Notes: generated by a model not told the origin, from the sequence alone. A stretch of DNA of 64,000 nt from Thalassolituus maritimus (GCF_900156675.1 NZ_FTOH01000006.1:124001-188000), one strand, 5' to 3'; shown: positions 28,191 to 39,772, numbered from the stretch's first letter. Numbers and translations are program-made.

Positions 28191-29495
28191 TCAGGGTTGA
28201 ATCTTGCTTTGCCATTGGCGTGTTTTTTCGAGAATCTGACTGGCGTCGATGGATGTCAGTTCACCCCGGCTCAATAGTGCTTTGCCGGCTACCCAGACGT
28301 ATTCGGTGTAGCGGCTGCTGTCTGTGTATACAAGCTGTGACGCCGGATCGTAGAGCGGGCTCTGGGTCAGTTCGCTCATGCGCACTGCCTGCAGGTCTGC
28401 GTACTTTCCAGCTTCTATTGAACCTGTCAGTTCATCAATACCCAGCGCTTTGGCGCTGCCAGAGGTTGCCATTCTCAGCGCGGCCATAGCCGGGACGGCG
28501 GCGGCATCGTTAGCAACGGCTTTAGCGAGCATGGCGGCCGACTTCATTTCCCCCTGAATGTTCAGGTCGTTGTTGCTGGCCGCGCCGTCTGTGCCTAAGC
28601 CCAAATTAACGCCTTCGCTCAGGAGTGAGGCTACCGGACAAAAACCGCTGGCTAGTTTTAAGTTGGATTCCGGGCAGTGGACAACATTAGCGCCGGTCTG
28701 TTTGAGAATATCGATATCGATGTCGTTTATCTGAGTCATGTGAACACAGCTGACACTTTCGTTGAGAAAACCCAGTTCTGCCAGTCTCTGGGTAGGGCGC
28801 ATTCCGCGTTCTTCAAGACTTTGGCTCACTTCAAATGCGGTTTCGTGAAGGTGAATCTGCACAGGCATCTGAAGCTGGCTGGCGGTGGTTGTTATCTCTT
28901 TCAGTGGTTCGTCTGACACCGTGTAGGGAGCGTGTGGACCAATGCCTACATGAGCTAAAGGCTGGTGGCGGTATTTGCTGTGAACGTCCAGAGTTTTGCG
29001 AATGTACTCGTCTGCGTTCTGAGCAAAGTTCGTCGGGAAGTCCAGCACAGGCGTATAGCTGACAGTCCTCATGCCCGCATCAATCGCTGCCTCGATGCTG
29101 TCGCCTGAATAGAAATACATATCGGCAAAGGTCGTGGTGCCGCAACGCAGCATCTCCGCGATGGCAAGCTGAGTGCCCTGATAAACAAAGTCACCACTGA
29201 CCCACTGCGCCTCTGCAGGCCAGATATGATCCTGTAGCCAGGTCATCAGGGGCAGATCGTCGGCCACGCCGCGGAAAAGAGACATGGCAGCATGTCCGTG
29301 CGCGTTGATATAGCCGGGCAGGAGAACATGGTCTTCCAGATTTATATGCTCTTTTGCTTCGGGGCCTTGCTCAGTTTGGGGCTTCAGTCCGACAATCCGG
29401 CCGTTGGTCACGTATACCGAGTGGTTTTCCAATACTTCGCTGCTCTCGCCAAGGGGCAGTACCCAGCGAGCATCAATGCGCAGATCAGCCTGCAT
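28191..29495 (-). CDS. mtaD: TRZ/ATZ family amidohydrolase, 5'-methylthioadenosine/S-adenosylhomocysteine deaminase
   Basis: A 434-aa amidohydrolase. The metal site motif is NAHGHAAMSLFRG, a variant of HxH at about residues 65-67. A VGIGPHAPYTVSDE block, QIHLHETAFEV and GLGTDGAASNNDLNIQGEM supply the remaining His/Asp ligands and substrate residues. The family deaminates methylthioadenosine or SAH (the P. aeruginosa homologue acts on MTA), feeding methionine salvage. It lies next to ubiG, a methylation enzyme that produces SAH, which fits. It is divergent from gyrA. Confidence 0.88.
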   Translation of the reverse strand: MQADLRIDARWVLPLGESSEVLENHSVYVTNGRIVGLKPQTEQGPEAKEHINLEDHVLLPGYINAHGHAAMSLFRGVADDLPLMTWLQDHIWPAEAQWVSGDFVYQGTQLAIAEMLRCGTTTFADMYFYSGDSIEAAIDAGMRTVSYTPVLDFPTNFAQNADEYIRKTLDVHSKYRHQPLAHVGIGPHAPYTVSDEPLKEITTTASQLQMPVQIHLHETAFEVSQSLEERGMRPTQRLAELGFLNESVSCVHMTQINDIDIDILKQTGANVVHCPESNLKLASGFCPVASLLSEGVNLGLGTDGAASNNDLNIQGEMKSAAMLAKAVANDAAAVPAMAALRMATSGSAKALGIDELTGSIEAGKYADLQAVRMSELTQSPLYDPASQLVYTDSSRYTEYVWVAGKALLSRGELTSIDASQILEKTRQWQSKIQP

Positions 29496-29641
29496 GGTGC
29501 TTCCTCATTCGCTTTGCTCGCGATTATAGCGAATGCAGAGGGCAGGGTGCGAACTGTTCCGCAAGGCTGACTGTTAATTGAACAGTAGGGAACGTCCGTT
29601 CAGAGACGAAAACGCCTCAGAGAGCCATTCAGGAGCTCTCA

Positions 29642-29670
29642 TTAGGTATCAGCACGATTTGTGGTATGAT
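29642..29670 (+). promoter_or_regulatory. Candidate sigma-70 promoter of gyrA
   Basis: TATGAT (29665-29670) has a TG two to three bases upstream (TGGTATGAT), making an extended -10. TTAGGT (29642-29647) is 17 bases upstream as a weak -35. The start codon lies about 90 bases downstream. The whole 262-base gap between the deaminase gene and gyrA holds no other gene that I can support. Confidence 0.5.
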
Positions 29671-29757
29671 CGCAGCCCTTGTTTGTCGCTCTGTGAGCGG
29701 CAACTCCATTCAAAGGAAATCCGCCGCCGGCGGGAGAGAGTACAGGCCCGAGTTTAT

Positions 29758-32364
29758 ATGAGTGACTTAGCCAAAGAAGTTCTGCCAATTAATATTGAAG
29801 ACGAGCTGCAGCAGTCGTACCTTGATTATGCGATGAGCGTAATTGTAGGGCGGGCTCTGCCTGATGTCAGGGATGGCCTTAAGCCTGTACACCGCCGCGT
29901 GTTGCACGCTATGAACATTCTCGGCAATGACTGGAATAAGCCTTACAAAAAGTCTGCGCGTGTTGTTGGTGATGTGATCGGTAAATACCACCCGCACGGT
30001 GACTCTGCGGTGTATGACACCATTGTTCGGATGGCTCAGGACTTCTCTATGCGCTACACCCTGGTCGATGGTCAGGGTAACTTCGGTTCGGTGGATGGCG
30101 ACTCTGCTGCGGCGATGCGTTACACGGAAATCCGGATGGAGAAGATCAGCCATGAAATGTTGGCTGATATCGATAAAGAGACCGTTGACTGGGTACCCAA
30201 CTACGACGGTACTGAGCAGATCCCAGAAGTGCTTCCTACCCGCATCCCTAACCTGCTGGTGAATGGCTCGTCTGGTATCGCTGTTGGTATGGCGACGAAT
30301 ATCCCGCCTCATAACCTGACAGAAGTTCTGAATGGCTGTCTGGCCTTGATCGATGACCCGAATCTGACCGTCGATGATCTGATGGAATATATTCCAGGCC
30401 CGGATTTTCCAACAGCCGCATTTATTAACGGTCGCGATGGTATTGTTGAAGCGTACCGCACTGGCCGTGGACGCATTTATCTGCGTGCTCGTCATCAGTT
30501 CGAAGAGGACGAGAAAAACGGCAAAGTATCCATCGTCTTCACCGAAATCCCATACATGGTCAACAAAGCTCGCCTGATCGAGAAGATCGCCGAGCTGGTT
30601 AAAGACAAGAAAATCGAAGGCATTACCGAACTGCGCGACGAGTCGGATAAAGACGGTATGCGTATCGTCGTTGAACTGCGTCGCGGTGAAATGCCAGAAG
30701 TCGTATTGAATAACCTGTTCGCTCAGACTCAGTTGCAGGGTGTATTCGGTATTAACACCGTCGCCCTCGTCGATGGGCAGCCTAAGACTCTGAACCTTAA
30801 GCAGTTGCTTGATGCGTTTGTTAAGCACCGTCGTGAAGTTGTTACAAGACGCACAATTTATGATCTGCGCAAGGCGCGTGAACGTGGTCATATTCTCGAA
30901 GGTCTTGCTCTGGCGCTGGCGAATATTGATCCAGTGATTGAGCTGATTAAAAAGTCGCCTACCGCGGCGGAAGCGAAAGAGAGCCTGATTGCGGCGGCTT
31001 GGGCGCCAGGTGATGTGCTGGATATGCTGGAACGAGCAGGCGAAGATGCCTGTCGTCCGGATGACTTGCCAGAAGAGTACGGTTTCCGTGATGGTAAATA
31101 TCACCTTTCACCGGTTCAGGCTCAGGCAATTCTTGATCTGCGCCTGCAGAAGCTGACTGGCCTCGAGCATGAAAAACTGATTGCTGAGTATCAGCAGAAG
31201 CTTGAAGAAATTGCAGAATACCTCGAAATCCTTGGCAGTGCTGAGCGCCTGATGGAAGTGATTCGCGAAGAACTTGAGTTGATTCGTGAAGAGTATGGCG
31301 ATGAACGTCGTACTGAGATCATTGCGCAGAAACGCGATCTCACTATGGCCGACCTGATTCCGGAAGAAACTCTGGTTCTGACTTTATCCCACACCGGCTA
31401 CGCCAAGACTCAGCCAATGGATGCTTATCAGGCACAGAAGCGCGGTGGTAAAGGTAAGTCGGCGACGTCGATGAAAGACGAAGACTTCATTGAGCACCTT
31501 TTGGTTGTTAACAGTCATGATACCGTTCTCTGCTTTACCGATGCCGGTAAAGTGTATTGGTTGACGGTTTATGATATCCCTCAGGCCAGCCGCAACTCTC
31601 GCGGTCGCCCTATTGTGAATGTGCTCAATCTGTCTTCTGAAGGCGAGCGTATTACTGCAATTCTGCCGGTGGAAGAATACCGTGATGACCTGTACGTCTT
31701 TATGGCAACGGCCCGCGGTACGGTTAAGAAAACCACGCTGGATCAATTCAGTCGACCACGCTCATCAGGCCTGATTGCCTGTGAGCTGGACGAAAACGAC
31801 TGGCTGGTCGGTGTGGCTATTACTGACGGCCAGCAGGACATCCTGATGTTGAGCGATGCGGGTAAAGCAGTCCGCTTTAAAGAGTCGGATGTTCGTGCCA
31901 TGGGCCGGACCGCTCGCGGTGTGCGCGGTATCAAACTGGCGGAAGACCAGCGTGTTATCTCACTGATCGTCCCTGAGGAAAACGGTACGATTCTGACGGC
32001 ATCGCAGCGCGGCTTTGGTAAACGCACAAACGTAGAAGAGTTTCCAACGAAAGGGCGTGGTACGCAGGGCGTTATCGCTATGGTGACCAGCGAACGCAAT
32101 GGCGCTCTCGTGGGAGCGGTTCAGGTCTTCAATGGTGATGAGGTCATGCTTGTCAGTGATCGCGGCACGCTAGTGAGAACGCGTGTCGACGAAGTGTCAG
32201 TTCTGGGTCGGAATACGCAGGGTGTCACGCTCATTAAAGTCTCTGAGAAGGAGAAGCTTGTTGGTGTTGAGCGCATCTGTGATGAAGACGAAGCTGACCT
32301 TCTTGACGGAGAGCAAGTGGACTCTGCGAACGACGTTGATTCTGATGGAGAAACAGCTGAATGA
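29758..32364 (+). CDS. gyrA: DNA gyrase subunit A
   Basis: 868 aa from ATG 29758; the frame is open to 29578 but the extra 60 codons are not gyrase. The start [20 protein letters not shown] is canonical. The catalytic tyrosine is Tyr122 in AAMRYTEIR, with the same numbering as E. coli. The quinolone-determining region reads [10 protein letters not shown] with Ser83 and Asp87, the susceptible type. The C-terminal DNA-wrapping domain starts with the GyrA box [10 protein letters not shown] and has repeated beta-pinwheel blades, then an acidic tail. It overlaps wzz by four bases (ATGA) and heads a long plus-strand run. Confidence 0.98.
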   Translation: MSDLAKEVLPINIEDELQQSYLDYAMSVIVGRALPDVRDGLKPVHRRVLHAMNILGNDWNKPYKKSARVVGDVIGKYHPHGDSAVYDTIVRMAQDFSMRYTLVDGQGNFGSVDGDSAAAMRYTEIRMEKISHEMLADIDKETVDWVPNYDGTEQIPEVLPTRIPNLLVNGSSGIAVGMATNIPPHNLTEVLNGCLALIDDPNLTVDDLMEYIPGPDFPTAAFINGRDGIVEAYRTGRGRIYLRARHQFEEDEKNGKVSIVFTEIPYMVNKARLIEKIAELVKDKKIEGITELRDESDKDGMRIVVELRRGEMPEVVLNNLFAQTQLQGVFGINTVALVDGQPKTLNLKQLLDAFVKHRREVVTRRTIYDLRKARERGHILEGLALALANIDPVIELIKKSPTAAEAKESLIAAAWAPGDVLDMLERAGEDACRPDDLPEEYGFRDGKYHLSPVQAQAILDLRLQKLTGLEHEKLIAEYQQKLEEIAEYLEILGSAERLMEVIREELELIREEYGDERRTEIIAQKRDLTMADLIPEETLVLTLSHTGYAKTQPMDAYQAQKRGGKGKSATSMKDEDFIEHLLVVNSHDTVLCFTDAGKVYWLTVYDIPQASRNSRGRPIVNVLNLSSEGERITAILPVEEYRDDLYVFMATARGTVKKTTLDQFSRPRSSGLIACELDENDWLVGVAITDGQQDILMLSDAGKAVRFKESDVRAMGRTARGVRGIKLAEDQRVISLIVPEENGTILTASQRGFGKRTNVEEFPTKGRGTQGVIAMVTSERNGALVGAVQVFNGDEVMLVSDRGTLVRTRVDEVSVLGRNTQGVTLIKVSEKEKLVGVERICDEDEADLLDGEQVDSANDVDSDGETAE

Positions 32365-33521
32365 CTGAAAATATGAGTCAGCAGTCGCATGATGACGAGA
32401 TCGACCTGTTTGATCTTATCGACGATGTTCGTGATAAATGGTACTGGCTGGTGGGTAGTCTGCTGGCTGGTATTGCACTTGCAATAGCTTATGTGATGAC
32501 GGCGACGCCCGAATACCAGACCGAGGCGACCATTACTGAAGCAGCTCCTTCGGAGTTGCTGCCTTTTAGTCAGGCAGCACTGCGAAATAGACTTACCCTT
32601 AGTGCGTCGGTTAAAGACGTGCAAAATAATGGTGTCGAAGATGAGCCTGTTAGTTTGACGGATGAGGCTGTTTTTGAATTGGATGCTGAGGCTGCTTTTT
32701 CCAGTGCGCGTTCTGTACTTCGTTCTGCGTCAACTCGTAAGGCTTTCTATAATTTTTTGCTGAGTCAGCCTGATGAAGAGTTATTGCCACTGATTTCCTC
32801 GCAAGCGCTGACGGAAGAACAGAATCTCGCTAATTTTCTTACGCGGTTCTCATTCAGCGATCCGGGGAAGGGCGATACAGACACCTACCTGACTGTAAAG
32901 TTTAAGTTGGGCAGTAATGCCGAGCTAGCGCGAGATGTTCTGAATGACTACATCGCTTACGGGCTCATTTTGCATGAGAAGCGCGTCAAAAATGAGTTCG
33001 AGCGTAAGGTTCATGCTGAACTTGAGCTATACCAGACCTGGGTTGATAACTTCCGTAGGGTCTACGAATCAGAGAAAGCGCGCCAGATAGCCCGATTGGA
33101 AGAAGCTGCTCAGATTGCTGCGAGCATCGGCCAGAAAAAACCGTTTTATAATACAAACGATGTGGTTGTCAGTAGCGAACCCCCGCTTTACATGATGGGA
33201 GAGCAAGCGCTTCGTCAGGAAGCTGAATTACTGCGCAAACGTTCAGACTCTCCATCTGAAGATATTTTTGTATCCGGCCTTTCTGTTGTTAAGAATTCGA
33301 TAGCAACTCTTGAGGGTATCGTCGTTGATTGGAACGAAGTCGAGTTGGTCGATGTGGATCAGCCTGCACTCTTGCCTTTGAAGCCAGCTAAGCCCAAAAA
33401 ACTTCTTGTCGTGGCATTGGGCGCCGTGGGTGGCGCAATGTTCGGTTTGCTGGCCGCTTTGATTGCTGCGGCCTCAGCTCGCCATTTGAGACGTAATGAA
33501 CGTAACCCTTTGCATTTTTAA
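32361..33521 (+). CDS. wzz: Wzz/chain-length determinant protein
   Basis: A 386-aa polysaccharide co-polymerase. It has a short acidic cytoplasmic N-terminus with [17 protein letters not shown] helix 1 (about 27-47), a large helical periplasmic region with coiled coil, a proline-rich [11 protein letters not shown] and TM helix 2 (about 348-370). This is the Wzz pattern. It sets the modal length of O-antigen made by Wzy; both the wzx/wzy locus and lapB lie downstream in this window. The ATG overlaps the gyrA stop, so translation is coupled; an internal ATG at 32373 is an alternative start. Finding it between gyrA and serC is unusual. Confidence 0.88.
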   Translation: MTENMSQQSHDDEIDLFDLIDDVRDKWYWLVGSLLAGIALAIAYVMTATPEYQTEATITEAAPSELLPFSQAALRNRLTLSASVKDVQNNGVEDEPVSLTDEAVFELDAEAAFSSARSVLRSASTRKAFYNFLLSQPDEELLPLISSQALTEEQNLANFLTRFSFSDPGKGDTDTYLTVKFKLGSNAELARDVLNDYIAYGLILHEKRVKNEFERKVHAELELYQTWVDNFRRVYESEKARQIARLEEAAQIAASIGQKKPFYNTNDVVVSSEPPLYMMGEQALRQEAELLRKRSDSPSEDIFVSGLSVVKNSIATLEGIVVDWNEVELVDVDQPALLPLKPAKPKKLLVVALGAVGGAMFGLLAALIAAASARHLRRNERNPLHF

Positions 33522-33536
33522 GCGTGTGGAAAAATT

Positions 33537-34619
33537 ATGAATCGTATTTTTAATTTCTGTGCAGGACCGGCTGCGCTGCCTACAGCAGTGCTGGAGCGTG
33601 CTGGTGCTGAGCTGGCGGACTGGCACGGCAAAGGCATGTCTATCATGGAAATGAGCCACCGCAGCAAGGAGTTTGTTGGTGTGGCCGAGAAAGCTGAGCA
33701 GGATCTCCGGGATTTAATGCTTATTCCGGACAACTACAAAGTTCTTTTTATGCAGGGTGGCGCCAGCAGTCAGTTCGCTATGGTGCCCATGAATCTGTTG
33801 CGCGGTAAAAGCACCGCTGACTACATTAATACCGGGCAGTGGTCGTCTAAGGCGATCAAGGAAGCGAAAAGCTTCTGTACGGTGAATGTTGTGGCCTCGA
33901 CGGAAGGTAATAATTTCACATCTGCGCCCTCTCAGGCGGAGCTGAAACTGAATCCTGATGCGGCTTATGTTCATTACACTCCGAACGAAACCATTGGTGG
34001 CGTCGAGTTTGACTACATTCCTGACACTGGCGATGTGCCTTTGGTGGCCGATTATTCCTCGTCCATTCTTTCTGAAAAAATCGACGTGTCGAAATTCGGA
34101 TTAATCTATGCCGGTGCTCAGAAAAATATTGGCCCTGCTGGTTTATGTGTCGTTATCGTTCGTGAAGATTTGTTGGGTGATGTTGTTGCCGGTACTCCGA
34201 CGATGTTCGACTACAAAGTGGCTGCTGATAACGCATCTATGTATAACACGCCACCCACCTACAGCTGGTACCTTGCCGGTCTTGTATTCGCCTGGCTCAA
34301 GGAGCAGGGTGGCGTTGAAGGAATGGCCGAGATAAACAAGCGTAAAGCGGATCGGCTGTACAGCTTTATTGACGCGAATGATTTTTATGCGAACCCGGTT
34401 GCGAAGAACAATCGCTCCCGTATGAACGTTCCATTTACCCTTGCTGATGATGCGTTAGATACGGTGTTTCTTGAAGAGAGCGAACAGGCAGGTCTTATGA
34501 ATCTGGCTGGATATCGCAGTGTTGGTGGAATGCGTGCCAGCATTTATAACGCAGTGCCAGAAGAAGGCGTAGATGCATTGATAGCGTTTATGGCTGACTT
34601 CGCTAAACGTCACGGGTAA
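33537..34619 (+). CDS. serC: Phosphoserine aminotransferase
   Basis: A 360-aa class V aminotransferase of the typical length. It has the opening [21 protein letters not shown], the QGGASSQF phosphate-binding segment, and the PLP lysine in [12 protein letters not shown]. It transaminates 3-phosphohydroxypyruvate to phosphoserine in serine synthesis and also serves the pyridoxine pathway. It lies between wzz and pheA, with 10-15 bases to each, and is presumably in one transcript. Confidence 0.97.
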   Translation: MNRIFNFCAGPAALPTAVLERAGAELADWHGKGMSIMEMSHRSKEFVGVAEKAEQDLRDLMLIPDNYKVLFMQGGASSQFAMVPMNLLRGKSTADYINTGQWSSKAIKEAKSFCTVNVVASTEGNNFTSAPSQAELKLNPDAAYVHYTPNETIGGVEFDYIPDTGDVPLVADYSSSILSEKIDVSKFGLIYAGAQKNIGPAGLCVVIVREDLLGDVVAGTPTMFDYKVAADNASMYNTPPTYSWYLAGLVFAWLKEQGGVEGMAEINKRKADRLYSFIDANDFYANPVAKNNRSRMNVPFTLADDALDTVFLEESEQAGLMNLAGYRSVGGMRASIYNAVPEEGVDALIAFMADFAKRHG

Positions 34620-34630
34620 CAGGTTGAATC

Positions 34631-35725
34631 ATGAGTGAAGCACAGGAACTGGATAAGCTGCGTCAGCAGATAGATTCGCTGGATAAGCAGATTCAGGAAC
34701 TGATTAATCAGCGCGCGCAATGTGCCCAGGATGTCGCTGAAGTTAAGCAAAAGTACGCTTCTCCGGGGGAGAAGGTTGTATTTTACCGCCCAGAGCGAGA
34801 AGCCCAGGTTCTGCGAAAAGTTATGGAGCGCAACCGAGGTCCTCTCGGCGATGAGTCAATGGCCCGGCTCTTCCGTGAGATCATGTCTCAGTGTCTGGCC
34901 TTGGAAGAGCCACTGCAGGTAGCCTACCTTGGCCCTGAAGGAACCTTCACTCAACAGGCGGCAGTGAAACACTTTGGTCATGCAGTGAACTGTGAAGGGC
35001 AAGTGTCTATTGCAGATGTCTTTCGTGAAGTGGCCAGTGGCGCCGCGAATTATGGTGTCGTTCCAGTAGAGAATTCTACTGAAGGTGTCGTCACCCACAC
35101 GCTCGACAGCTTCTACGATTCCAATCTCCATATTTGCGGAGAAGTTACTTTACGTATTCATCACCATTTATTGGTGAAGAGCGAGGATCAGCAGATCACA
35201 CGCGTATACTCTCATGCTCAGTCTCTGGGGCAGTGTCGGCGTTGGCTTGATCAGAATTTTCCTGCAAGCGTAGAGCGCATCGCGGTGAACTCGAACGCTG
35301 AAGCAGCGAGACGTGCGGCTGCAGAAGAAGGCGCAGCAGCGATTGCAGGGGAAGCGGCGGCGGAGTTATATGAGCTCGTGACGCTCCATGCGAATATCGA
35401 AGACCGTCCGGATAATACGACCCGTTTTCTTATTATCGGTCGACAGGAAACCGGAGCAAGTGGAGCAGATAAGACGTCTATCATGGTATCGAATCGCAAC
35501 AAGCCCGGGTCCTTATATCAAGTGTTGGCACCTTTCCATGAGGCTGGCGTTAACTTGACGCGGATCGAAACGCGCCCGGACCCTTCCGGTACCTGGAATT
35601 ATATTTTCTTTATTGATTTTGAAGGACACTGCGAAGACGATGCAGTGGCGGCTATTCTGAAAAAGTTGCGTGAAATTGCGGTCGATTACAAACTGTTGGG
35701 TTCTTACCCGCGCGCCGTGCTCTGA
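34631..35725 (+). CDS. pheA: Bifunctional chorismate mutase/prephenate dehydratase (P-protein)
   Basis: 364 aa. The AroQ-type chorismate mutase is at 1-90 (LDKLRQQIDSLDKQIQELIN, RPEREAQVL). The prephenate dehydratase domain is at ~95-275, with YLGPEGTFTQQAAVKHFG, VPVENSTEGVV and the catalytic DNTTRFLII. The C-terminal ACT domain (NKPGSLYQVLAPFHEAGVNLTRIETRP) gives feedback inhibition by phenylalanine. It makes phenylpyruvate from chorismate. AroC and AroA, which produce chorismate, are also in the window. Confidence 0.97.
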   Translation: MSEAQELDKLRQQIDSLDKQIQELINQRAQCAQDVAEVKQKYASPGEKVVFYRPEREAQVLRKVMERNRGPLGDESMARLFREIMSQCLALEEPLQVAYLGPEGTFTQQAAVKHFGHAVNCEGQVSIADVFREVASGAANYGVVPVENSTEGVVTHTLDSFYDSNLHICGEVTLRIHHHLLVKSEDQQITRVYSHAQSLGQCRRWLDQNFPASVERIAVNSNAEAARRAAAEEGAAAIAGEAAAELYELVTLHANIEDRPDNTTRFLIIGRQETGASGADKTSIMVSNRNKPGSLYQVLAPFHEAGVNLTRIETRPDPSGTWNYIFFIDFEGHCEDDAVAAILKKLREIAVDYKLLGSYPRAVL

Positions 35726-35740
35726 CAGAGGTTATAAATA

Positions 35741-36853
35741 GTGGCTGTAGATTTTTCTGAATTGGCAGTAGAAGGTGTTCGTTCACTGCGCCCTTACCAG
35801 CCAGGTAAGCCTATTGATGAGCTTGCCCGGGAACTTGGTCTGAACGAGTCAGATATTGTGAAGCTGGCGAGTAATGAAAATCCGATGGGTCCGAGTCCTG
35901 CGGCTCTGGAAGCAATTCGTCGCGAAACAGCTGAATTGCATCGTTACCCTGATGGTGCAGGTTTTGTCCTGAAGAAAACCCTGAGCGATAAACTGAATGT
36001 TCGCTCCGAGCAGATTACTCTGGGCAACGGCTCAAGTGATATTCTCGATTTTATTGTCCGCGTGTTTGTGAACGACGGTGACAACGTTGTCGTGTCTCAG
36101 CATGCGTTTGCTATATATGGTTTGGTCGCACGGACGGTAGGTGCCGATTGTATCGCCGTACCTGCGAAAGACTTTGGCCATGACCTTGAAGCAATGCTGG
36201 GTGCAATTAATGAACGCACCCGTATTGTGTTTGTGACGAACCCTAATAATCCGACAGGCACCTGGAATCATCGCGACGAGCTGATTGCGTTCCTGAATAA
36301 GGTGCCAGAGAACGTTATCGTTTTGCTGGACGAGGCGTATTTTGAGTACGTCCATGAAGCCGATTACCCAAATGGTATTGAGCTTCTGGATCAGTATCCG
36401 AATCTGGTGGTAACCCGCACTTTCTCAAAAGCATACGGTCTGGCCTCTCTTCGAGTAGGTTATGGGGTTTCCAGTCCTGAACTGGCAGACCTAATGAATA
36501 GGGTGCGCCCTCCGTTCAACGTTGATTCTTTTGCTCTCGCTGCAGCCAACGCGGCGATGCTGGATGAGGAATACGTGCGGGAAAGCATTGCGCTTAACGA
36601 TCGTGGCATGAATTATCTGACATCCGCTTTCGATAACCTCGGTCTCTCTTATATTCCATCTGTCGGTAACTTTATTAGTTTCCGCGTGCCGGATGGTGTA
36701 GATGCGATGGAAGTATACTCCGGCTTACTTAAGCAGGGCGTTATCGTTCGCCCTGTTGCGAACTACGAGATGCCAGAGTACCTCCGGGTATCAATCGGTA
36801 CTGAGTCGGAAAATGAGATATTCATACGTGCGTTACAGAAGGTGCTGGCTTGA
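35741..36853 (+). CDS. hisC: Histidinol-phosphate/aromatic aminotransferase
   Basis: A 370-aa class I/II aminotransferase with a GTG start. It has the opening VRSLRPYQPGKPIDELARELG, the PLP-lysine motif TRTFSKAYGLASLRVGYG, and NPNNPTGTW. HisC enzymes act on histidinol phosphate. The copy embedded between pheA and tyrA in pseudomonads (often hisC2) is believed to transaminate phenylpyruvate and hydroxyphenylpyruvate, or arogenate precursors, as well. Its position here, with a TTGA overlap to the tyrA-aroA fusion, supports the broad-specificity role. Confidence 0.92.
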   Translation: MAVDFSELAVEGVRSLRPYQPGKPIDELARELGLNESDIVKLASNENPMGPSPAALEAIRRETAELHRYPDGAGFVLKKTLSDKLNVRSEQITLGNGSSDILDFIVRVFVNDGDNVVVSQHAFAIYGLVARTVGADCIAVPAKDFGHDLEAMLGAINERTRIVFVTNPNNPTGTWNHRDELIAFLNKVPENVIVLLDEAYFEYVHEADYPNGIELLDQYPNLVVTRTFSKAYGLASLRVGYGVSSPELADLMNRVRPPFNVDSFALAAANAAMLDEEYVRESIALNDRGMNYLTSAFDNLGLSYIPSVGNFISFRVPDGVDAMEVYSGLLKQGVIVRPVANYEMPEYLRVSIGTESENEIFIRALQKVLA

Positions 36854-39090
36854 GCGGCAAACTTCTGATTCCTCGTGTTGCCGTCATTGGATTAGGGCTG
36901 ATTGGCTGTTCCTGGATTAAGGGGCTCAGGGTTCGTGGTTGCCTGGAAGAGGTTCGTGGGTATGACCGCAACCTCGACTCCATGCAGCTGGCATTATCGG
37001 AGGGCCTGATTGACGCTTACAGTGAAAATATCGCTGATGTTGTCAGGGATGCTGACCTTATCATCATCTCTGTGCCTATCATGGCAGTTAAGAGTGTGCT
37101 TGAAGCGGTGCGGGATCACATTTCCGAGACTGCAGTATTAACGGACGTCGGCTCTGTAAAGGGGGCCGTTGCTTCAGATGTTGCAGCGATACTTGGCGCG
37201 AATTTCTCCCGCTTTGTATTGGGACATCCGATCGCAGGCTCAGAGAAGAGCGGTGTGATGGCTGCAAACGAACATCTTTATGTTCATCATAAGGTCATTA
37301 TTACCCCGCAGGATCATACAGATAAAAACGCACTGGCATTGGTGCGCAGCGCCTGGCAGGCTGTCGGTGCCGACCTTGAGCATATGTCGGTAGATCATCA
37401 CGATGAAGTACTGGCTGCGACCAGTCACCTGCCGCATCTTCTGGCCTATTCGCTGGTTGATACTCTGGCGAACAGTCACGAGAACAAAGAGATTTTTAAT
37501 TACGCTGCGGGCGGCTTTCGTGATTTTACCCGAATTGCTGCCAGTAGCCCGGTCATGTGGCGCGATATTTTTGCTGCCAACAAAGACCACTTGCTGAAGA
37601 CGCTGGACCTCTTCAGTCACGACCTGTCTTCTTTACGAGCTGCGGTTGAACAGGGCGATGCCACCACTTTGATGGGGGTGCTGACCCGTGCGAAAGCAGC
37701 TCGAGACCATTTTTCTAAAATACTTGCCCGCCGGGCCTATGTTGAACCTATGAAAACAGCTTCTATTTCTTACATCGCTAATCCAGGCAAAGCTCTGTCG
37801 GGTAGCTTCCGGGTGCCGGGAGACAAGTCCATTTCACACCGTTCAATCATGCTGGGTTCACTGGCGAATGGTACGACTGAAGTGACGGGCTTCCTTGAAG
37901 GTGAAGATAGCCTGGCAACGCTGCAGGCGTTCCGCGATATGGGCGTAGTGATCGAAGGCCCACATCGCGGTCGAGTGACGATTCACGGTGTCGGGCTACA
38001 CGGTCTCCAATCTCCGCCTAACGCGCTCTATCTTGGCAACTCAGGGACGTCAATGCGCCTGCTCGCAGGTCTGATGGCCGGGCAATCTTTCGATGTTGAG
38101 ATGAGTGGTGATGAGTCTCTCTCTAAACGCCCTATGGGGCGCGTTGCTGATCCTCTAGCTCTGATGGGGGCTATTGTTGATACTGCTGAAGGCGGTCGAC
38201 CACCTTTGAAAGTTAAAGGCGGTAGTGACCTGAAAGGCATTCACTATGATTTGCCAATGGCCAGTGCTCAGGTCAAAAGTTGTGTATTGCTGGCGGGACT
38301 GTATGCCGAGGGTGAAACCTCCGTTACTGAGCCTGCACCGACTCGCGACCATACCGAGCGTATGTTGCGTGGCTTTGGTTATGACGTTATCACTGAAGGC
38401 AACAAAGTGACGCTGCGCTCTGGTGGCGAACTCACGGCAACTGAAATTGACGTGCCTTCTGATATCTCTTCGGCGGCCTTTTTTATGGTGGGCGCGAGTA
38501 TCATGCCGGGTTCTGATATTACGCTGGAGCACGTGGGTATTAATCCAACGCGTGTAGGAGTGATTAATATTCTGCGAGCTATGGGCGGTAATATCGATGT
38601 TCTGAATGAACGTGAAGTCGGCGGCGAGCCCGTTGCTGATATCCGCATCCGTTCAGCTCAACTGAAAGGCATTCATATCCCTGAAGATCAGGTGCCTTTG
38701 GCGATTGATGAATTCCCAGCGATCTTTATTGCTGCTGCCTGTGCCGACGGCGAAACCGTACTGACCGGTGCAGAAGAGCTGCGCGTAAAAGAGAGCGATC
38801 GTATCCAGGCGATGGTTGATGGTCTGGTAACACTGGGCGTAAATGCAGTCGGCACAGAAGATGGGGCTGTTATTCAGGGCTTTGGCTCTGAAGGTAGTTT
38901 CGGCGGCGGCGAGATTGATAGTCAGCATGACCATCGAATTGCTATGAGTTTCGCCATGGCGTCGCTGCGTGGTTCCGCGCCGATTGTGGTGCGTGACTGT
39001 GCCAATGTGGCGACGTCTTTCCCGAGCTTTGTTGAACTGTCGACGACGGCCGGCCTGGAGTTGGTGGTTGAAGGTGGTGATTGTGAGTAA
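36850..39090 (+). CDS. tyrA-aroA: Fused prephenate dehydrogenase / EPSP synthase
   Basis: A 746-aa fusion. Residues 1 to about 295 form the TyrA dehydrogenase (NAD motif [16 protein letters not shown], then [24 protein letters not shown]). From Met301 onward the protein is a complete Aro[37 protein letters not shown], and [15 protein letters not shown]. It links the tyrosine branch with 5-enolpyruvylshikimate-3-phosphate synthesis. Such fusions are known in several pseudomonad-like genera. The TTG start overlaps the hisC stop (TTGA). AroA matches the glyphosate-sensitive class I signature. Confidence 0.96.
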   Translation: MSGKLLIPRVAVIGLGLIGCSWIKGLRVRGCLEEVRGYDRNLDSMQLALSEGLIDAYSENIADVVRDADLIIISVPIMAVKSVLEAVRDHISETAVLTDVGSVKGAVASDVAAILGANFSRFVLGHPIAGSEKSGVMAANEHLYVHHKVIITPQDHTDKNALALVRSAWQAVGADLEHMSVDHHDEVLAATSHLPHLLAYSLVDTLANSHENKEIFNYAAGGFRDFTRIAASSPVMWRDIFAANKDHLLKTLDLFSHDLSSLRAAVEQGDATTLMGVLTRAKAARDHFSKILARRAYVEPMKTASISYIANPGKALSGSFRVPGDKSISHRSIMLGSLANGTTEVTGFLEGEDSLATLQAFRDMGVVIEGPHRGRVTIHGVGLHGLQSPPNALYLGNSGTSMRLLAGLMAGQSFDVEMSGDESLSKRPMGRVADPLALMGAIVDTAEGGRPPLKVKGGSDLKGIHYDLPMASAQVKSCVLLAGLYAEGETSVTEPAPTRDHTERMLRGFGYDVITEGNKVTLRSGGELTATEIDVPSDISSAAFFMVGASIMPGSDITLEHVGINPTRVGVINILRAMGGNIDVLNEREVGGEPVADIRIRSAQLKGIHIPEDQVPLAIDEFPAIFIAAACADGETVLTGAEELRVKESDRIQAMVDGLVTLGVNAVGTEDGAVIQGFGSEGSFGGGEIDSQHDHRIAMSFAMASLRGSAPIVVRDCANVATSFPSFVELSTTAGLELVVEGGDCE

Positions 39091-39772
39091 TCCACAGGCG
39101 TTACCGGTGGTGATCACGGTTGATGGTCCATCTGGAGCGGGCAAAGGCACTGTCTGTGCGATTCTTGCCGAAGCTTTGGGTTGGCACCTCCTCGATAGTG
39201 GTGCTCTGTACCGAATTACCGGACTGGCTTCAGATCGCAGAGGCATCGCTCTGGATAGCGAAGAGCTGGTTGCTGACGTGGCGGCCAACCTTGATGTGCG
39301 ATTCATCCCAACTGGGTCCGGTGTGCAGGTTATTCTCGAAGGGGATGATGTCACCACGACGATCCGGACTGAGGAGGTGGGTAGTCTTGCTTCGCAAGTT
39401 GCTGCGTTGCCAAAAGTCCGTGAAGCACTCCTGCAGCGTCAGCGTGACTTTCGTCAGGCACCGGGGCTGATCGCGGACGGTCGGGACATGGGTACTGTCG
39501 TATTCGCTGATGCCCAGATCAAAGTCTTCCTCACAGCCTCCGCCGAAGAGCGCGGTCAACGTCGCTATAAACAGTTGACTGAGAAGGGCATTGATGCTAG
39601 TTTGCCCGCCCTTATCGAAGACATCCGGGTTCGTGATGAGCGTGATAGCAACAGAGCTGTCGCTCCGTTGCGCCCAGCGAGTGACGCGACAGTGATCGAC
39701 AGTACCTCTCTTTCTATCGAAGAAGTGCGTGAAGAGATCCTTTCGCTGGTCCGCCAAGCAGGACTGATCTGA
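39083..39772 (+). CDS. cmk: Cytidylate kinase
   Basis: 229 aa from GTG 39083, which overlaps the aroA stop by 8 bases and has AAGGTGG upstream. The P-loop is [13 protein letters not shown], followed by [34 protein letters not shown] and [19 protein letters not shown], the family signatures. It phosphorylates CMP and dCMP. The cmk-rpsA order is conserved in gammaproteobacteria. The open frame runs upstream inside aroA, but without kinase sequence. Confidence 0.96.
   Translation: MSNPQALPVVITVDGPSGAGKGTVCAILAEALGWHLLDSGALYRITGLASDRRGIALDSEELVADVAANLDVRFIPTGSGVQVILEGDDVTTTIRTEEVGSLASQVAALPKVREALLQRQRDFRQAPGLIADGRDMGTVVFADAQIKVFLTASAEERGQRRYKQLTEKGIDASLPALIEDIRVRDERDSNRAVAPLRPASDATVIDSTSLSIEEVREEILSLVRQAGLI

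Noticed and set aside
29578-29757. 60-codon N-terminal extension of gyrA
   Set aside because: The canonical GyrA start MSDLAKEV is at 29758, and the extension covers the likely promoter.
29767-31104. 445-codon open frame on the minus strand
   Set aside because: It lies entirely antisense to gyrA, and its composition follows gyrA codons. It resembles no family.
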